Shown: piece by piece, positions 34,178 to 42,519 of the stretch
Numbering within the stretch: the stretch's first letter is position 1
Layout of the letters: each line of letters opens with the position of its first letter
NCBI GenBank assembly: GCA_963819685.1
Contig: CAWFXI010000005.1
Coordinates: 248,001-312,000 of the forward strand
Length of the DNA: 64,000 nucleotides
Reading direction: 5' to 3'
DNA from: CAIUGU01 sp963819685
GTDB lineage: Bacteria; Pseudomonadota; Gammaproteobacteria; Steroidobacterales; Steroidobacteraceae
The notes under the pieces: model-generated
What the model saw: the letters and a program-made list of their open reading frames with translations, nothing else
What the model was told of the DNA's origin: nothing
The model's database searches: none
Translations under genes and position numbers: made by a program

Positions 34178-36667
34178 ATGTTTCATTGTCGCAATGTAGT
34201 CGGCTTTGGATTGGGCGCACTCAGCGTTGCCGTATCTGCCCAGCTTGCTGCCCAGACCCCGGGTCTGGACGAGATTGTCGTCACGGCGGAGAGGCGGGCG
34301 GAATCCGCACAGGACACGCCCATCTCCATTGACGTTGTCAGTGCCGATGCCCTGATCCGCGAGGGCGTTCGCGACATGATAGACATCACGAAGACGTCTA
34401 CCGTGCTCGAAACGAATACCCGCAACGGCGGGCAGAACGTGACGATCGGCATGCGCGGCATGCAGCAGCTTTCCTCTTCGCCGACCAGCGACGGCCTGGT
34501 GGCAGTCCACCTCGATGGCGTCTATCTCGCCAGCATGAGTGGCTTGAGCGGCATGATGTATGACCTTGAACGGGTGGAAGTGGTTGCCGGTCCCCAGGGA
34601 ACCCTCTACGGCCGCAATGCCACCGCGGGCGCCATCAACGTACTGACCCGGCGACCTGGAAATGATTTCGGCGGTAACGCTTCTGTTGAATATGGTGACT
34701 ACGACGCGGTCCGCATCCAGGGCGGCGTTGACCTGCCCTTGAGCGACACATTATCCGCAAGAATTGCAGGGCAGAGTTACACCCGTGATGAGTTGTATAC
34801 GGCGGGTGGCGGTGAGTCGGACCAGTGGGGCACGCGAGCCTCCCTGCTCTGGAAGCCGAGCGACCGGGACGAGTTGTACTTGTCGTTTGACTACAACGAG
34901 TACAGGGGCACCGAGCCCAGTCCGGTGCTGCTTGGCCTGTTTCAACCGGCGACCGTCACTACGCCCGGGGTGCTGCAACCTGTGCTGTCCAATCCAGGCG
35001 GCATCTACAGCGTCTCAAGCGATCCTTACGACAACCTGGACTACCAGCAGGACCGCGCTTTCCAGACTGTGCCGGCCTCTCCACCTGGATACGCTGTTAG
35101 TGCGCCATTGACGACCGAACAACGACGCAACGGCATCCTGTATATGGGAGATCGCACCCATCAGGAGCAATGGGGCGTCAATCTGCAGTACACGCGGAGT
35201 CTGGAGAGCTTCGACGTCAGTCTGCTGTACGGACACCGTGCCCTTGAGGGCCGTGCAAGCGGCATTGAGAAGGCCATCACCAGCTGGAGCGAAAACCTCA
35301 CCCCCAACGACGTAAGCAGCGATTCCGCCGAGCTGCGCTTTGTCTCGACGGGTAGCGGCGCGTTCGAGTGGGTCGGCGGTTTGTTCCTTTTCCAAAGTGA
35401 TGCCAAGGCCTTCAATGCAGTCCCGATCGGACCCTACGGTGGACGGGCCGACCAGGCGAGCCTGACGGCATTTGGCCCGGTCGTGCAAGGAGGGCCAGGT
35501 GGCCCGCTCATGCCGGTGGGTCTGCCTGCCGAGCAGTGCCCCTGCCTGGGGGGAACGTTCGACCCGAATAGCGGAACGGCGGAATCCTTCGCTGTGTATG
35601 GACAGACAACCTGGACGCCACAGAGCATGGAAAAGTGGCATTTCACGTTGGGGCTGCGCTACAGCCATGACGCCAAGACGGGTGACCTGGGCACTCCAAC
35701 AGGCAAGCCCACTGTGGATGAAGACGGCGCCGGGCCTTTGCCCCCAGGGTACTACTACCGGTTCCCCGATCTGAGCGATAGCTGGGATGGGGTTCAATAC
35801 AGGCTTGGCGCCGAGTACGACATCACAGACAGGTCGAGGGTGTACGGCACCGTCTCCACGGGATACAAGTCAGGCGGCTTCGTCTTTGGACCGACTGGCG
35901 GCATTGAACCGGAGGACGTGCTCGCGTTTGAAGTCGGCACCAAGAACCGCTTCCTGGACAATACCCTGCAGTTCAACGTTGCTGCGTGGGTATACGACTA
36001 TACTGATTTGGAGTCGGGCTACAATTTACCCTTCTCGCCACCTTACCCACTGAATGCGACTGGCAACCCTATCTTCTCGGTCGGCACGGTCACGAACATC
36101 AAGGAGGCCCGGATGGCCGGCGCCACCATAGACACCGACTGGCTGTTTACACGGGCCGATCAGCTGGGTCTGTCGGTGACCTACGTTTACAGCAAGATTC
36201 TGGATGGCAAGTCCTCAAAAACAGGAGAACAGTTGCTCAAGGATGGGGCGCGCCTCCAGGATGCGCCGGAGTTTTCGGTGATTGCACGCTACGGCCACAC
36301 TTTCACGCTGCCCGGTGGGGCTACGATCCTTCCCCAGGCAAAGTATCAGTGGCAAAGCGAGAAATACAACGCCTCTACCATTCAGAAAACGATTATCGGC
36401 CCGGGTGTCGTGTATGAAAGACCGTTCGATCCGCGCTATACCACGATCCCTTCCCAGGGCATCCTGGACCTGTCGTTGCGGTTCGCGCCCGCCAGCGACG
36501 CATGGGACATCACTGCGTATCTGAACAACGCGACGGACGAGCTGGATATCAAATCCCTCAATTTCAACGACAACAGAAACGTCGCGGCCAACTCCACCAC
36601 CGGCCACCAGACCGCTACGCTCGGCGATCCGCGGATGTGGGGCGTGATCTTCAATATCCGGTTCTGA
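34178..36667 (+). CDS. TonB-dependent receptor
   Basis: This 829-residue outer-membrane transporter is intact. It has a signal peptide (to about residue 25), a TonB-box-like LDEIVVTAERRAESAQ and a plug domain with IGMRGMQQLSSSPTSDG and the typical VEVVAGPQGTLYGRNATAGAIN. The 22-strand barrel ends IFNIRF, with a terminal Phe for BAM recognition. The VVTAERR and GPQGTLYGRNAT spellings are common in proteobacterial receptors for diverse organic substrates, so the substrate cannot be inferred from the sequence. It is the third gene of the operon with the GHWEGDT and DUF6152 genes. The start ATG follows GGGAGGGG. Confidence 0.92.
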   Translation: MFHCRNVVGFGLGALSVAVSAQLAAQTPGLDEIVVTAERRAESAQDTPISIDVVSADALIREGVRDMIDITKTSTVLETNTRNGGQNVTIGMRGMQQLSSSPTSDGLVAVHLDGVYLASMSGLSGMMYDLERVEVVAGPQGTLYGRNATAGAINVLTRRPGNDFGGNASVEYGDYDAVRIQGGVDLPLSDTLSARIAGQSYTRDELYTAGGGESDQWGTRASLLWKPSDRDELYLSFDYNEYRGTEPSPVLLGLFQPATVTTPGVLQPVLSNPGGIYSVSSDPYDNLDYQQDRAFQTVPASPPGYAVSAPLTTEQRRNGILYMGDRTHQEQWGVNLQYTRSLESFDVSLLYGHRALEGRASGIEKAITSWSENLTPNDVSSDSAELRFVSTGSGAFEWVGGLFLFQSDAKAFNAVPIGPYGGRADQASLTAFGPVVQGGPGGPLMPVGLPAEQCPCLGGTFDPNSGTAESFAVYGQTTWTPQSMEKWHFTLGLRYSHDAKTGDLGTPTGKPTVDEDGAGPLPPGYYYRFPDLSDSWDGVQYRLGAEYDITDRSRVYGTVSTGYKSGGFVFGPTGGIEPEDVLAFEVGTKNRFLDNTLQFNVAAWVYDYTDLESGYNLPFSPPYPLNATGNPIFSVGTVTNIKEARMAGATIDTDWLFTRADQLGLSVTYVYSKILDGKSSKTGEQLLKDGARLQDAPEFSVIARYGHTFTLPGGATILPQAKYQWQSEKYNASTIQKTIIGPGVVYERPFDPRYTTIPSQGILDLSLRFAPASDAWDITAYLNNATDELDIKSLNFNDNRNVAANSTTGHQTATLGDPRMWGVIFNIRF

Positions 36668-36712
36668 CAGGGTGAGTTAGATGGCAAGGGGAGCTTAGAC
36701 AACAGAGAAGCA

Positions 36713-36790
36713 GGCGCCAGCAGGGGCTTGTCGGGTTATTAAGCGAATCGGCTGGATTTGCGTGCAACTACTTGCCTGGACTGGCGGTAC
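36713..36790. repeat. Palindromic intergenic element, family C (copy C4)
   Basis: The left end GGCGCCAGCAGGGGCTTG and right end GACTGGCGGTAC are inverted, 78 bp. The internal CGGGTTATTAAGCG resembles the inner part of copy C3. It lies between the TonB receptor and a decayed gene. Confidence 0.5.
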
Positions 36791-36822
36791 TCTCTGCATT
36801 GAATCCCCGATAACGCTCACGA

Positions 36823-37159
36823 ATGAACAACCGATGGATGGCGGCGCTGTTTCTCCTGTCGCCGGCATGGGCGCACGCCGAAGCGGGCGACTGGTACGCC
36901 ACGCTGTACGGTGCGCGCATTTCCATGCAGCCCGGCTGGGAAGACAACATCATCGACCCGTTCGGCATAGAGTTCGCGGACTCGTACCTCGTCCCCGCCG
37001 CGCTGGCGCGCGAGTACGCGAATGGAACTGACTGCCGCTCCCGTTCATTCGCCGTGGGCAGTTTCGCTGCGCCTGCATCACCGCTCAGTGGCATATGGAC
37101 TCATGGGGGATGAGGGTGGCATGAACGCCCTGGGGTTGGGCGTGCGCTATCGCTTCTGA
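36823..37159 (+). pseudogene. Internally deleted outer-membrane (acyloxyacyl-hydrolase-like) protein
   Basis: The N-terminal part (MNNRWMAALFLLSPAWA signal, then GDWYATLYGARIS, IEFADSYLVPAALAREYA) and the C-terminal part (WAVSLRLHHRSVAYGL, then MNALGLGVRYRF with terminal Phe) belong to one family of proteobacterial outer-membrane barrel proteins resembling lipid A deacylase/acyloxyacyl hydrolase. The two parts are in different frames and meet near 37020-37025. The whole middle of the barrel, about 150 or more residues expected from the family, is missing. This looks like a deletion-derived remnant. Confidence 0.55.
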
Positions 37160-37259
37160 GCACGGATCCGGACCCGGTACGGAACGATACGCTATTCCTG
37201 CAGGCTGGCTTCTGCGGAAAGGCGCGCTTATTCTTCCTGTCCCCCAGTGAGCGATTTTC

Positions 37260-37865
37260 ATGCGTGAAATTGCGACGACACTGACAGATTTCCTGATGTC
37301 GGCTTTCAGTTTCGCGTATGCCCTGCGGCTGATTCGCCAGCACGCGGCATTCAAGGGCCCGATCGTATTCTTTCTCGCTTTCTCCGTGGCAGCCCTCATC
37401 GGCGGCTTATGGCACGGCTACTTCAGCCAGCCCGGCGCGCCGGGAGAAAGGATCGTCTGGTGGCTATCAATGTTGTTTGGCGGATTGAGTGCCGCCGGGC
37501 TTGCACTCACTGGCCTCGAATTGATGCGGTTGAGGCTGCCGAAAGTGGCTATGGCAATCACGCTTTTCACCGCGGCCTTCGGCGTTTATGTGTGGTTTGA
37601 CCCGCGCTTTCTAGCTACGATTGCTGCGTCCGCGGGCGGCACCCTGATCTGTCTGGCCGGGTTGTCGCAACGATTGCTGCAAAGGGTAACATCGGGTCCC
37701 TTGTTGGCTATCACAGGACTTGCCATCTCCGTGTCGGGTGCCATTGCTCAACAGCAGGGCGTGACCCTGCATCTCTCTTCCTTCGACCCGAACGCCACCT
37801 ATCACCTCTTCCTGATCGTTTCACTGGGGTTCTTCTACGCAGGACTGCGCCGGATTTCCCCTTAG
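37260..37865 (+). CDS. Multi-pass membrane protein of unknown function (DUF6962-like)
   Basis: This 201-residue integral membrane protein has about seven predicted helices (for example FFLAFSVAALIGGLWHG, MAITLFTAAFGVYVWF, LLAITGLAISVSGA, LFLIVSLGFFYAGL). Conserved-looking polar residues inside helices include LTDFLMSAF at the start and GLWHG. I associate this pattern with DUF6962 but cannot confirm it. It ends 10 bp before the FAD oxidase gene and is probably co-transcribed with it. Confidence 0.65.
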   Translation: MREIATTLTDFLMSAFSFAYALRLIRQHAAFKGPIVFFLAFSVAALIGGLWHGYFSQPGAPGERIVWWLSMLFGGLSAAGLALTGLELMRLRLPKVAMAITLFTAAFGVYVWFDPRFLATIAASAGGTLICLAGLSQRLLQRVTSGPLLAITGLAISVSGAIAQQQGVTLHLSSFDPNATYHLFLIVSLGFFYAGLRRISP

Positions 37866-37875
37866 GACTCTTACG

Positions 37876-39387
37876 ATGCGGACGACTGCGCTTCTTGCCC
37901 TCCTTTGCACCGCGCTTGTTCACGCGGGTTGTGCGAATACCAGCAACGTTTCTGAAGCAGAACCGGAAACTGGAAGTGAGCTCAATGACATCCACTCGCG
38001 CCTCAACGGCACGCGGGTGCGCGAGATCGCGCAGCCTGCCAGCAGTGAAGAAGTCATGGCCCTCGTCAAGCGCGCCAGGCGAGAGAGCCTCCCCATCAGC
38101 ATCTCGGGAGGTCGGCATGCCATGGGCGGCCAGCAGTTTGCAGCGGGCGCTCTGCAGATAGACATGTCGAGAATGAATCGCGTGCTGAAACTTGATCGTG
38201 CACGCGGTATTGCGACGGTACAGGCCGGCATTGGCTGGCCTGCGTTGATCGAGCAGCTGCAGGCCATGCAGCCGTCATCGGGTACAACGGATACACCATG
38301 GAGCATCGTTCAGAAGCAGACGGGTGCAGACGAGCTTTCCATCGGCGGCGCATTGTCGGCGAATGCGCACGGTCGCAGTCTTGACCGGGCCCCTTTCGTT
38401 CAAGAGGTTGAAGGCTTTCGTATCGTGATGGCCGACGGGAAAGAGCACGAAGTCAGCCGCACTGAAAATCCAGAGCTGTTCAAACTGGCGATTGGCGGCT
38501 ACGGCATGTTCGGTGTCGTCACCACGGTTGACTTGCGCTTGCAGCGACGTTTCAAGGTTCGCCGTGACGTGGAAACAGTCAGCGCAGCAGAAGTGCCGGC
38601 CTTGATCGAGCAACGCACACGTGATGGTTATCGATATGGAGATTTTCAGTTCAAGACGGATGAACAAGCCGCGGACTTCATGACCACCGGAGTGTTCTCC
38701 TTTTACTCACCTGTTTCCATCGACACTCCGATTCCGGAGGCACAGAAGTCATTGAGCGCGGACGCCTGGCGGCAGCTGTTCGCTCTGGCGCATCTGGACA
38801 AAGCCAGGGCGTACGAGAAGTATCTGGATTTCTATCGAGCCACCGATGGGCAGGTCTATTGGTCGGATACGCATCAGCTTTCCTATTACGCGCCCGATTT
38901 CGAGGCCGTGCTGCAATCGGCTCAACCCGGGTATCCCGGCGGATCCCTGATGATCACGGAAGTGTACGTGCCACGGCACGAGCTGCCCAACCTGATGAAC
39001 GAGCTCGCTCAAGACTTCCGCGAACATCATACGAACCTGATCTACGGCACAGTCCGGCTGATCCGCCGTGACAATGAGACGTTTCTGCCCTGGGCACGCC
39101 AGGACTATGCCTGTATCGTCATGAATCTGCGCGTCACTCACACGCCGGAGGGCCTGGCAAAGGCCGAAGAAGAATTTCAGCGCGTGATCGATCGGGCACT
39201 CGAGCGTGACGGCTCCTATTATCTGACGTATCACCGCTGGGCACGGAAGGATCAGATCCTGAAAGCCTACCCGCAATTCGTCCAGTTCTTGAAGCTCAAG
39301 CGTCGATACGACCCCGATGAGCAGTTCCAGAGCGAGTGGTACAGGCACTACAAGAAAATGTTTGCGGACGAGTTGAGCGCACCGTGA
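37876..39387 (+). CDS. FAD-binding oxidoreductase, lipoprotein
   Basis: This 503-residue flavoenzyme of the vanillyl-alcohol oxidase/FAD_binding_4 superfamily is anchored as a lipoprotein. Its signal ends LVHAGC with Cys19. The PP-loop lies in ISISGGRHAMGGQQF, followed by GIATVQAGIGWPALIEQL, LSIGGALSANAHGRS and GGYGMFGVVTTVDLRL. The C-terminal substrate domain runs to about residue 500, and the sequence ends near FQSEWYRHYKKMF. It would oxidise an alcohol, sugar or aromatic donor in the periplasm. It is flanked by two membrane-protein genes in the same direction, the downstream one overlapping by four bases. Confidence 0.86.
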   Translation: MRTTALLALLCTALVHAGCANTSNVSEAEPETGSELNDIHSRLNGTRVREIAQPASSEEVMALVKRARRESLPISISGGRHAMGGQQFAAGALQIDMSRMNRVLKLDRARGIATVQAGIGWPALIEQLQAMQPSSGTTDTPWSIVQKQTGADELSIGGALSANAHGRSLDRAPFVQEVEGFRIVMADGKEHEVSRTENPELFKLAIGGYGMFGVVTTVDLRLQRRFKVRRDVETVSAAEVPALIEQRTRDGYRYGDFQFKTDEQAADFMTTGVFSFYSPVSIDTPIPEAQKSLSADAWRQLFALAHLDKARAYEKYLDFYRATDGQVYWSDTHQLSYYAPDFEAVLQSAQPGYPGGSLMITEVYVPRHELPNLMNELAQDFREHHTNLIYGTVRLIRRDNETFLPWARQDYACIVMNLRVTHTPEGLAKAEEEFQRVIDRALERDGSYYLTYHRWARKDQILKAYPQFVQFLKLKRRYDPDEQFQSEWYRHYKKMFADELSAP

Positions 39388-39899
39388 GTCAACGCGTGTT
39401 CTGGTGGCGAGTTCCGTTGCTCTGGACTCTGTTGGGCCTTTTCATGCTGCGCGTTCTGGGGCAGGTCTATGTGGGCCTTTACTCTCCCGAGTGGTTGCCG
39501 CCCTGGTCCGAATGGTATTCGGGATTGTTGCCGTATCCTCTACTCTTGCCAGTGCAGATTCTGCTGCTCATGTGGCTGGCGGTCGTCACCTGCGATAACA
39601 GCCGGTGCATCGGAACTTTCTGGGTCGAAACAAACGTCGTGAAGCACCGACTGCGGTGGCTGGCTGCTGTTTATGCCGGAGTGATGTTGCTGCGGTATGT
39701 GTTAACCATGGCTCTTGAACCGGAAATGCGCTGGTTTCACGGCACGATTCCCATCGCATTTCACTGGGTGCTTGCCGCGTACATCGTCACTTTGACGGTG
39801 CGGGCTACTGATAAGTCTCGCCGGAGAGTGAACGGTGTCAGGGCGGCGGAGAATATGGGGACAGATTTATCTTCTGCTCAGGCCGGATCCAATAAATAG
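39384..39899 (+). CDS. Membrane protein of unknown function, coupled to FAD oxidase
   Basis: A protein of about 171 residues has four hydrophobic segments (VPLLWTLLGLFMLRVLGQV, LLPYPLLLPVQILLLMWLAV, LAAVYAGVMLLRYVLTM, FHWVLAAYIVTLTV) and a polar C-terminal tail. The GTG start overlaps the stop of the FAD oxidase (GTGA), so translation is coupled. It may hold an electron acceptor or anchor for that enzyme (inference). I recognise no family. The last residues read into a family D repeat. Confidence 0.65.
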   Translation: MSQRVFWWRVPLLWTLLGLFMLRVLGQVYVGLYSPEWLPPWSEWYSGLLPYPLLLPVQILLLMWLAVVTCDNSRCIGTFWVETNVVKHRLRWLAAVYAGVMLLRYVLTMALEPEMRWFHGTIPIAFHWVLAAYIVTLTVRATDKSRRRVNGVRAAENMGTDLSSAQAGSNK

Positions 39900-39909
39900 A
39901 ACTGTCTCC
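39857..39909. repeat. Palindromic element, family D
   Basis: GGGGACAGATTTATC faces AATAGAACTGTCTCCG-type sequence (39895-39910) in inverted orientation. It overlaps the end of the upstream gene. Related GGGGACAG strings occur at 18529 and 32553. Confidence 0.45.
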
Positions 39910-39958
39910 GCTATTCGTAGAATGGGATCGGGAAGCGGTAACGAAAAGGGGACATGGC

Positions 39959-41035
39959 ATGGGGTCGATCAAAGAGATTCATCGAACCAGGGGATTGGTG
40001 GCTGCCGTCATCATCCTTCTTCTCGCCCTTCGCGGGGCGCCCCCTGTCGCCGCGCAGAATGCGAATGACGCGCCCGACTGTCGTCCGGAGCAGGGGCTGA
40101 CCTACCTCTGCGGCATGGTCCTTCCGGAGGATGTCGTGAACGTCGGGTCCACTGGCCTGGTGCTCGCCTCTGGTCATCGGGCACCGGGACACATGTACCT
40201 GATCGATCCGGCGACAAGCACAGTGCAGGAGCTGATCCAGGGCCCTGCGTTCCGGCAGCGGCACGACAAGAGCACGTATCCCGGCTGCCCGGGCCCGCTG
40301 AATCTCAAGGCCTTCGACGTCCACGGCATCAGCATTACCGAGACGTTGCCGCAGCACTTCGTGCTTTACACGACAAGCCATGGCGAACGGGAAGCGATCG
40401 AGATCTACGATCTTGATCTGGGCGGCGCGGCACCGATGCTCACGTGGACCGGTTGCGTCCTGTTGCAGCAGGACGGTTACTTCAACGCGGTCGCGCGGCT
40501 CCCCGACGGCGGCTTTGTCACGACCCGGATGCGAGACACGGGCGTCAGTACCAACTCCGTCGCGCCCGGCACGATCACCGGCCGCCTCTTCGAATGGCAT
40601 CCGCGAGGGGATCTACAGCCGCTCGCTGGCACGGAGCTTTCGTTGCCGAACGGCATCGATGTCTCGAGGGACGGGCGCTACGTGTTCGTTGCCGTGACCG
40701 GTACGCGGGAACTGGTTCGCTTCGATCGCCGTGCGACGCCAACCACCAAGCGCGCAGTGTCACTGCCTTTTGGCCCGGACAACGTCCACTGGCAGGGTAA
40801 CGGCAAGCTCATCGTTGCCGGGCCCAATCCCGTCGACCCTGCCAAATGCAACGGCGGCAACTGCGCATCGGGCTTTACGGTTATCGAAGTGGACCCGGAC
40901 ACGCTCGCGTTTTCGCGTTTGGGCGGTGCGGACGCGAGCGTCGCGATTCAGCGCGTGAGCGCAGCCATCAGGGTCGGCAACGAGATCTGGGTCGGCAGCA
41001 ATCAGGACCGTATCGCGCGGTTCTCGCCGAATTGA
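39959..41035 (+). CDS. Exported beta-propeller protein, SMP-30/gluconolactonase-like
   Basis: This 358-residue protein has a signal peptide (AAVIILLLALRGAPPVAAQ) and repeated propeller-like strands such as PLAGTELSLPNGIDVSRDG, YVFVAVTGTRELVRFDR, WQGNGKLIVAGPNP and RIARFSPN. The SLPNGIDVS and NEIWVGSN elements resemble SMP-30/strictosidine-synthase-like six-bladed propellers, which hydrolyse lactones or act as binding modules. Six Cys residues (for example PDCRPEQGLTYLCG, KCNGGNC) may form disulfides. The ATG at 39959 follows AAAAGGGG. No operon partner is evident. Confidence 0.7.
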   Translation: MGSIKEIHRTRGLVAAVIILLLALRGAPPVAAQNANDAPDCRPEQGLTYLCGMVLPEDVVNVGSTGLVLASGHRAPGHMYLIDPATSTVQELIQGPAFRQRHDKSTYPGCPGPLNLKAFDVHGISITETLPQHFVLYTTSHGEREAIEIYDLDLGGAAPMLTWTGCVLLQQDGYFNAVARLPDGGFVTTRMRDTGVSTNSVAPGTITGRLFEWHPRGDLQPLAGTELSLPNGIDVSRDGRYVFVAVTGTRELVRFDRRATPTTKRAVSLPFGPDNVHWQGNGKLIVAGPNPVDPAKCNGGNCASGFTVIEVDPDTLAFSRLGGADASVAIQRVSAAIRVGNEIWVGSNQDRIARFSPN

Positions 41036-41121
41036 TCATCAAAGCGAATGTCACCGGGTGGTGGGTTCACTGAACGACCGATATCCGGTACGGATCACCC
41101 AGGTCACGCAGCAATAGAGCC

Positions 41122-41643
41122 CTAGCGACCGAGCGAGTACAACAAAGTGCCGTTGTACATGATCATGCGGCCGAAATAGATCACACCCACCCAGAACACA
41201 AGCGACAGCGCTGCGATGATCTTCGCGGCCGGCGGCGCATCCGCGTCGGCCGGCATGTTGTCGACCGTGCGCGAGAAGCCCGCGACATAGAACACGAGTA
41301 GATTGATGCCGGCAAGCAGGATCAGCAGCATCTTGATCTGGAACGCCAGGTTCGTGAAATAGTCGATCGGTTTGCTTAAGGGATTGCCCGTGACGAACAT
41401 GAGACCCGGTCGTTACGTTGAAGGCGAAACCGAGTACGCCGAGCGGCACGAATTTCGACAACGCGCGCATTGGAACGCCCTTTGCCAACCCCAGGACCCT
41501 CAGGTCCAGGAATCCGACCGTTCCCAGCAGCAAGGCCATGCCGAGATAGTGGAACATTTCCGCGATCGGCCACACCCATCCGCTGCTGCGGATGAAGGCG
41601 CCCACGATGGGAGCGTGAGCCACTCGGAAAGTGCTTCCATCAT
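41122..41643 (-). pseudogene. DUF6644-like membrane protein, two compensating frameshifts
   Basis: A four-helix membrane protein of about 170 residues is recognisable in three pieces. MMEALSEW starts at ATG 41643 (overlapping the upstream stop as ATGA). A shifted frame covers HAPIVGAFIRSSGWVWP to FAFNVTTG. The original frame resumes with LMFVTGNPLSKPIDYF to TLLYSLGR. Loss of one base near 41622 and gain of one near 41405 (GGGTCTC) would explain it. It is a paralogue of the upstream gene. Initiation at GTG 41623 would remove the first indel from the coding region. Confidence 0.65.
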
Positions 41644-42170
41644 CGTGAACCTTTAGGTTGAAAGCCGGCGGAGTTGCTCAGGAGCTCGGGATAGGACGTC
41701 AGCCGCCCTGCGATCAGCGCGGCCGCCCAACAGATGAGCGATGCCACCGCGAGCTTGCGTCCGATCGCCGGCACTGCACCCGCCTCGACTCGAGCGAGCA
41801 CCGCGTCGTCGAACACGAGGTTGCGCAGCGCGCGCATCACGAGCACACCCAGAGCAATAAAGGCGAGCTTGATCCAGAACACGGGGAACGACACCATCTT
41901 CGACGTTTCGGCAGCAAACAAGCCCAGGCCCGAGATGGCATTGCACCAGAACGCGACATACAGGATTGGAAACGCCTTCTTGAGCGGCGCCAACGGCAGC
42001 TCCTGTACGAACCCGAGCAAGCGCAGCGCGATGACTGTACTGATGCCGATAATCAAGGCGAGACCGATGACGTGCACCGAAAGTATGAGCGTATATGCGA
42101 CAACCGACGGTGATTCCCTGATCCAGGTGGCGATGCCGCTGTCCTCGATCGCCGCGATAAGATCCGACAT
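41640..42170 (-). CDS. DUF6644-like membrane protein
   Basis: This 176-residue inner-membrane protein opens MSDLIAAIEDSGIATWIRES and has four helices, including SVVAYTLILSVHVIGLALI (with a membrane His) and FWIKLAFIALGVLVMRALR. Arrays of membrane His residues in this family might bind heme or metal, but no role is established. I recall such genes near DUF6152 clusters. The start at 42170 follows AGGAGAG; the in-frame ATG at 42299 lacks one. The next gene overlaps its stop, indicating an operon of two paralogues. Confidence 0.7.
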   Translation of the reverse strand: MSDLIAAIEDSGIATWIRESPSVVAYTLILSVHVIGLALIIGISTVIALRLLGFVQELPLAPLKKAFPILYVAFWCNAISGLGLFAAETSKMVSFPVFWIKLAFIALGVLVMRALRNLVFDDAVLARVEAGAVPAIGRKLAVASLICWAAALIAGRLTSYPELLSNSAGFQPKGSR

Positions 42171-42334
42171 GCGGCTTGCTCTCCTGTTGTTGTGCTGCTG
42201 GATGCATGCCCAAGACATGCTGCGAACATCATACTCGACAGAATTTTTCCTGATGTACGGGGAAGCCCCTAGGAACTCGTGGCCCATCGCGCCGGGCACG
42301 CGCCAGCGAACAGGGTGCCGGTGCGCTGGACCTT

Positions 42335-42362
42335 CGAACCGGGTTTAGCTGGCCCCGGTTCG
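42335..42362. repeat. Family B-like short palindrome (copy B4)
   Basis: CGAACCGGG and CCCGGTTCG form a perfect 9-bp stem around TTTAGCTGGC. The GAACCGGGTTTAGC end is the family B signature, but this copy is only 28 bp. It lies in the divergent region upstream of the amidohydrolase. Confidence 0.5.
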
Positions 42363-42519
42363 CCAGGTCGCATTCCCGCCGCGCGTGCCAGGATGGCTTC
42401 TGCGGAAAAGCGACTTCTTTCTTCGTGTCCTCACCTCCGTATCCAAACCTTCCGGAGTAGAATCGCCTGCCTTGCGAGTCAAAGGCGGGCCGACAACGTT
42501 CACATCAGAGGATTACAGC

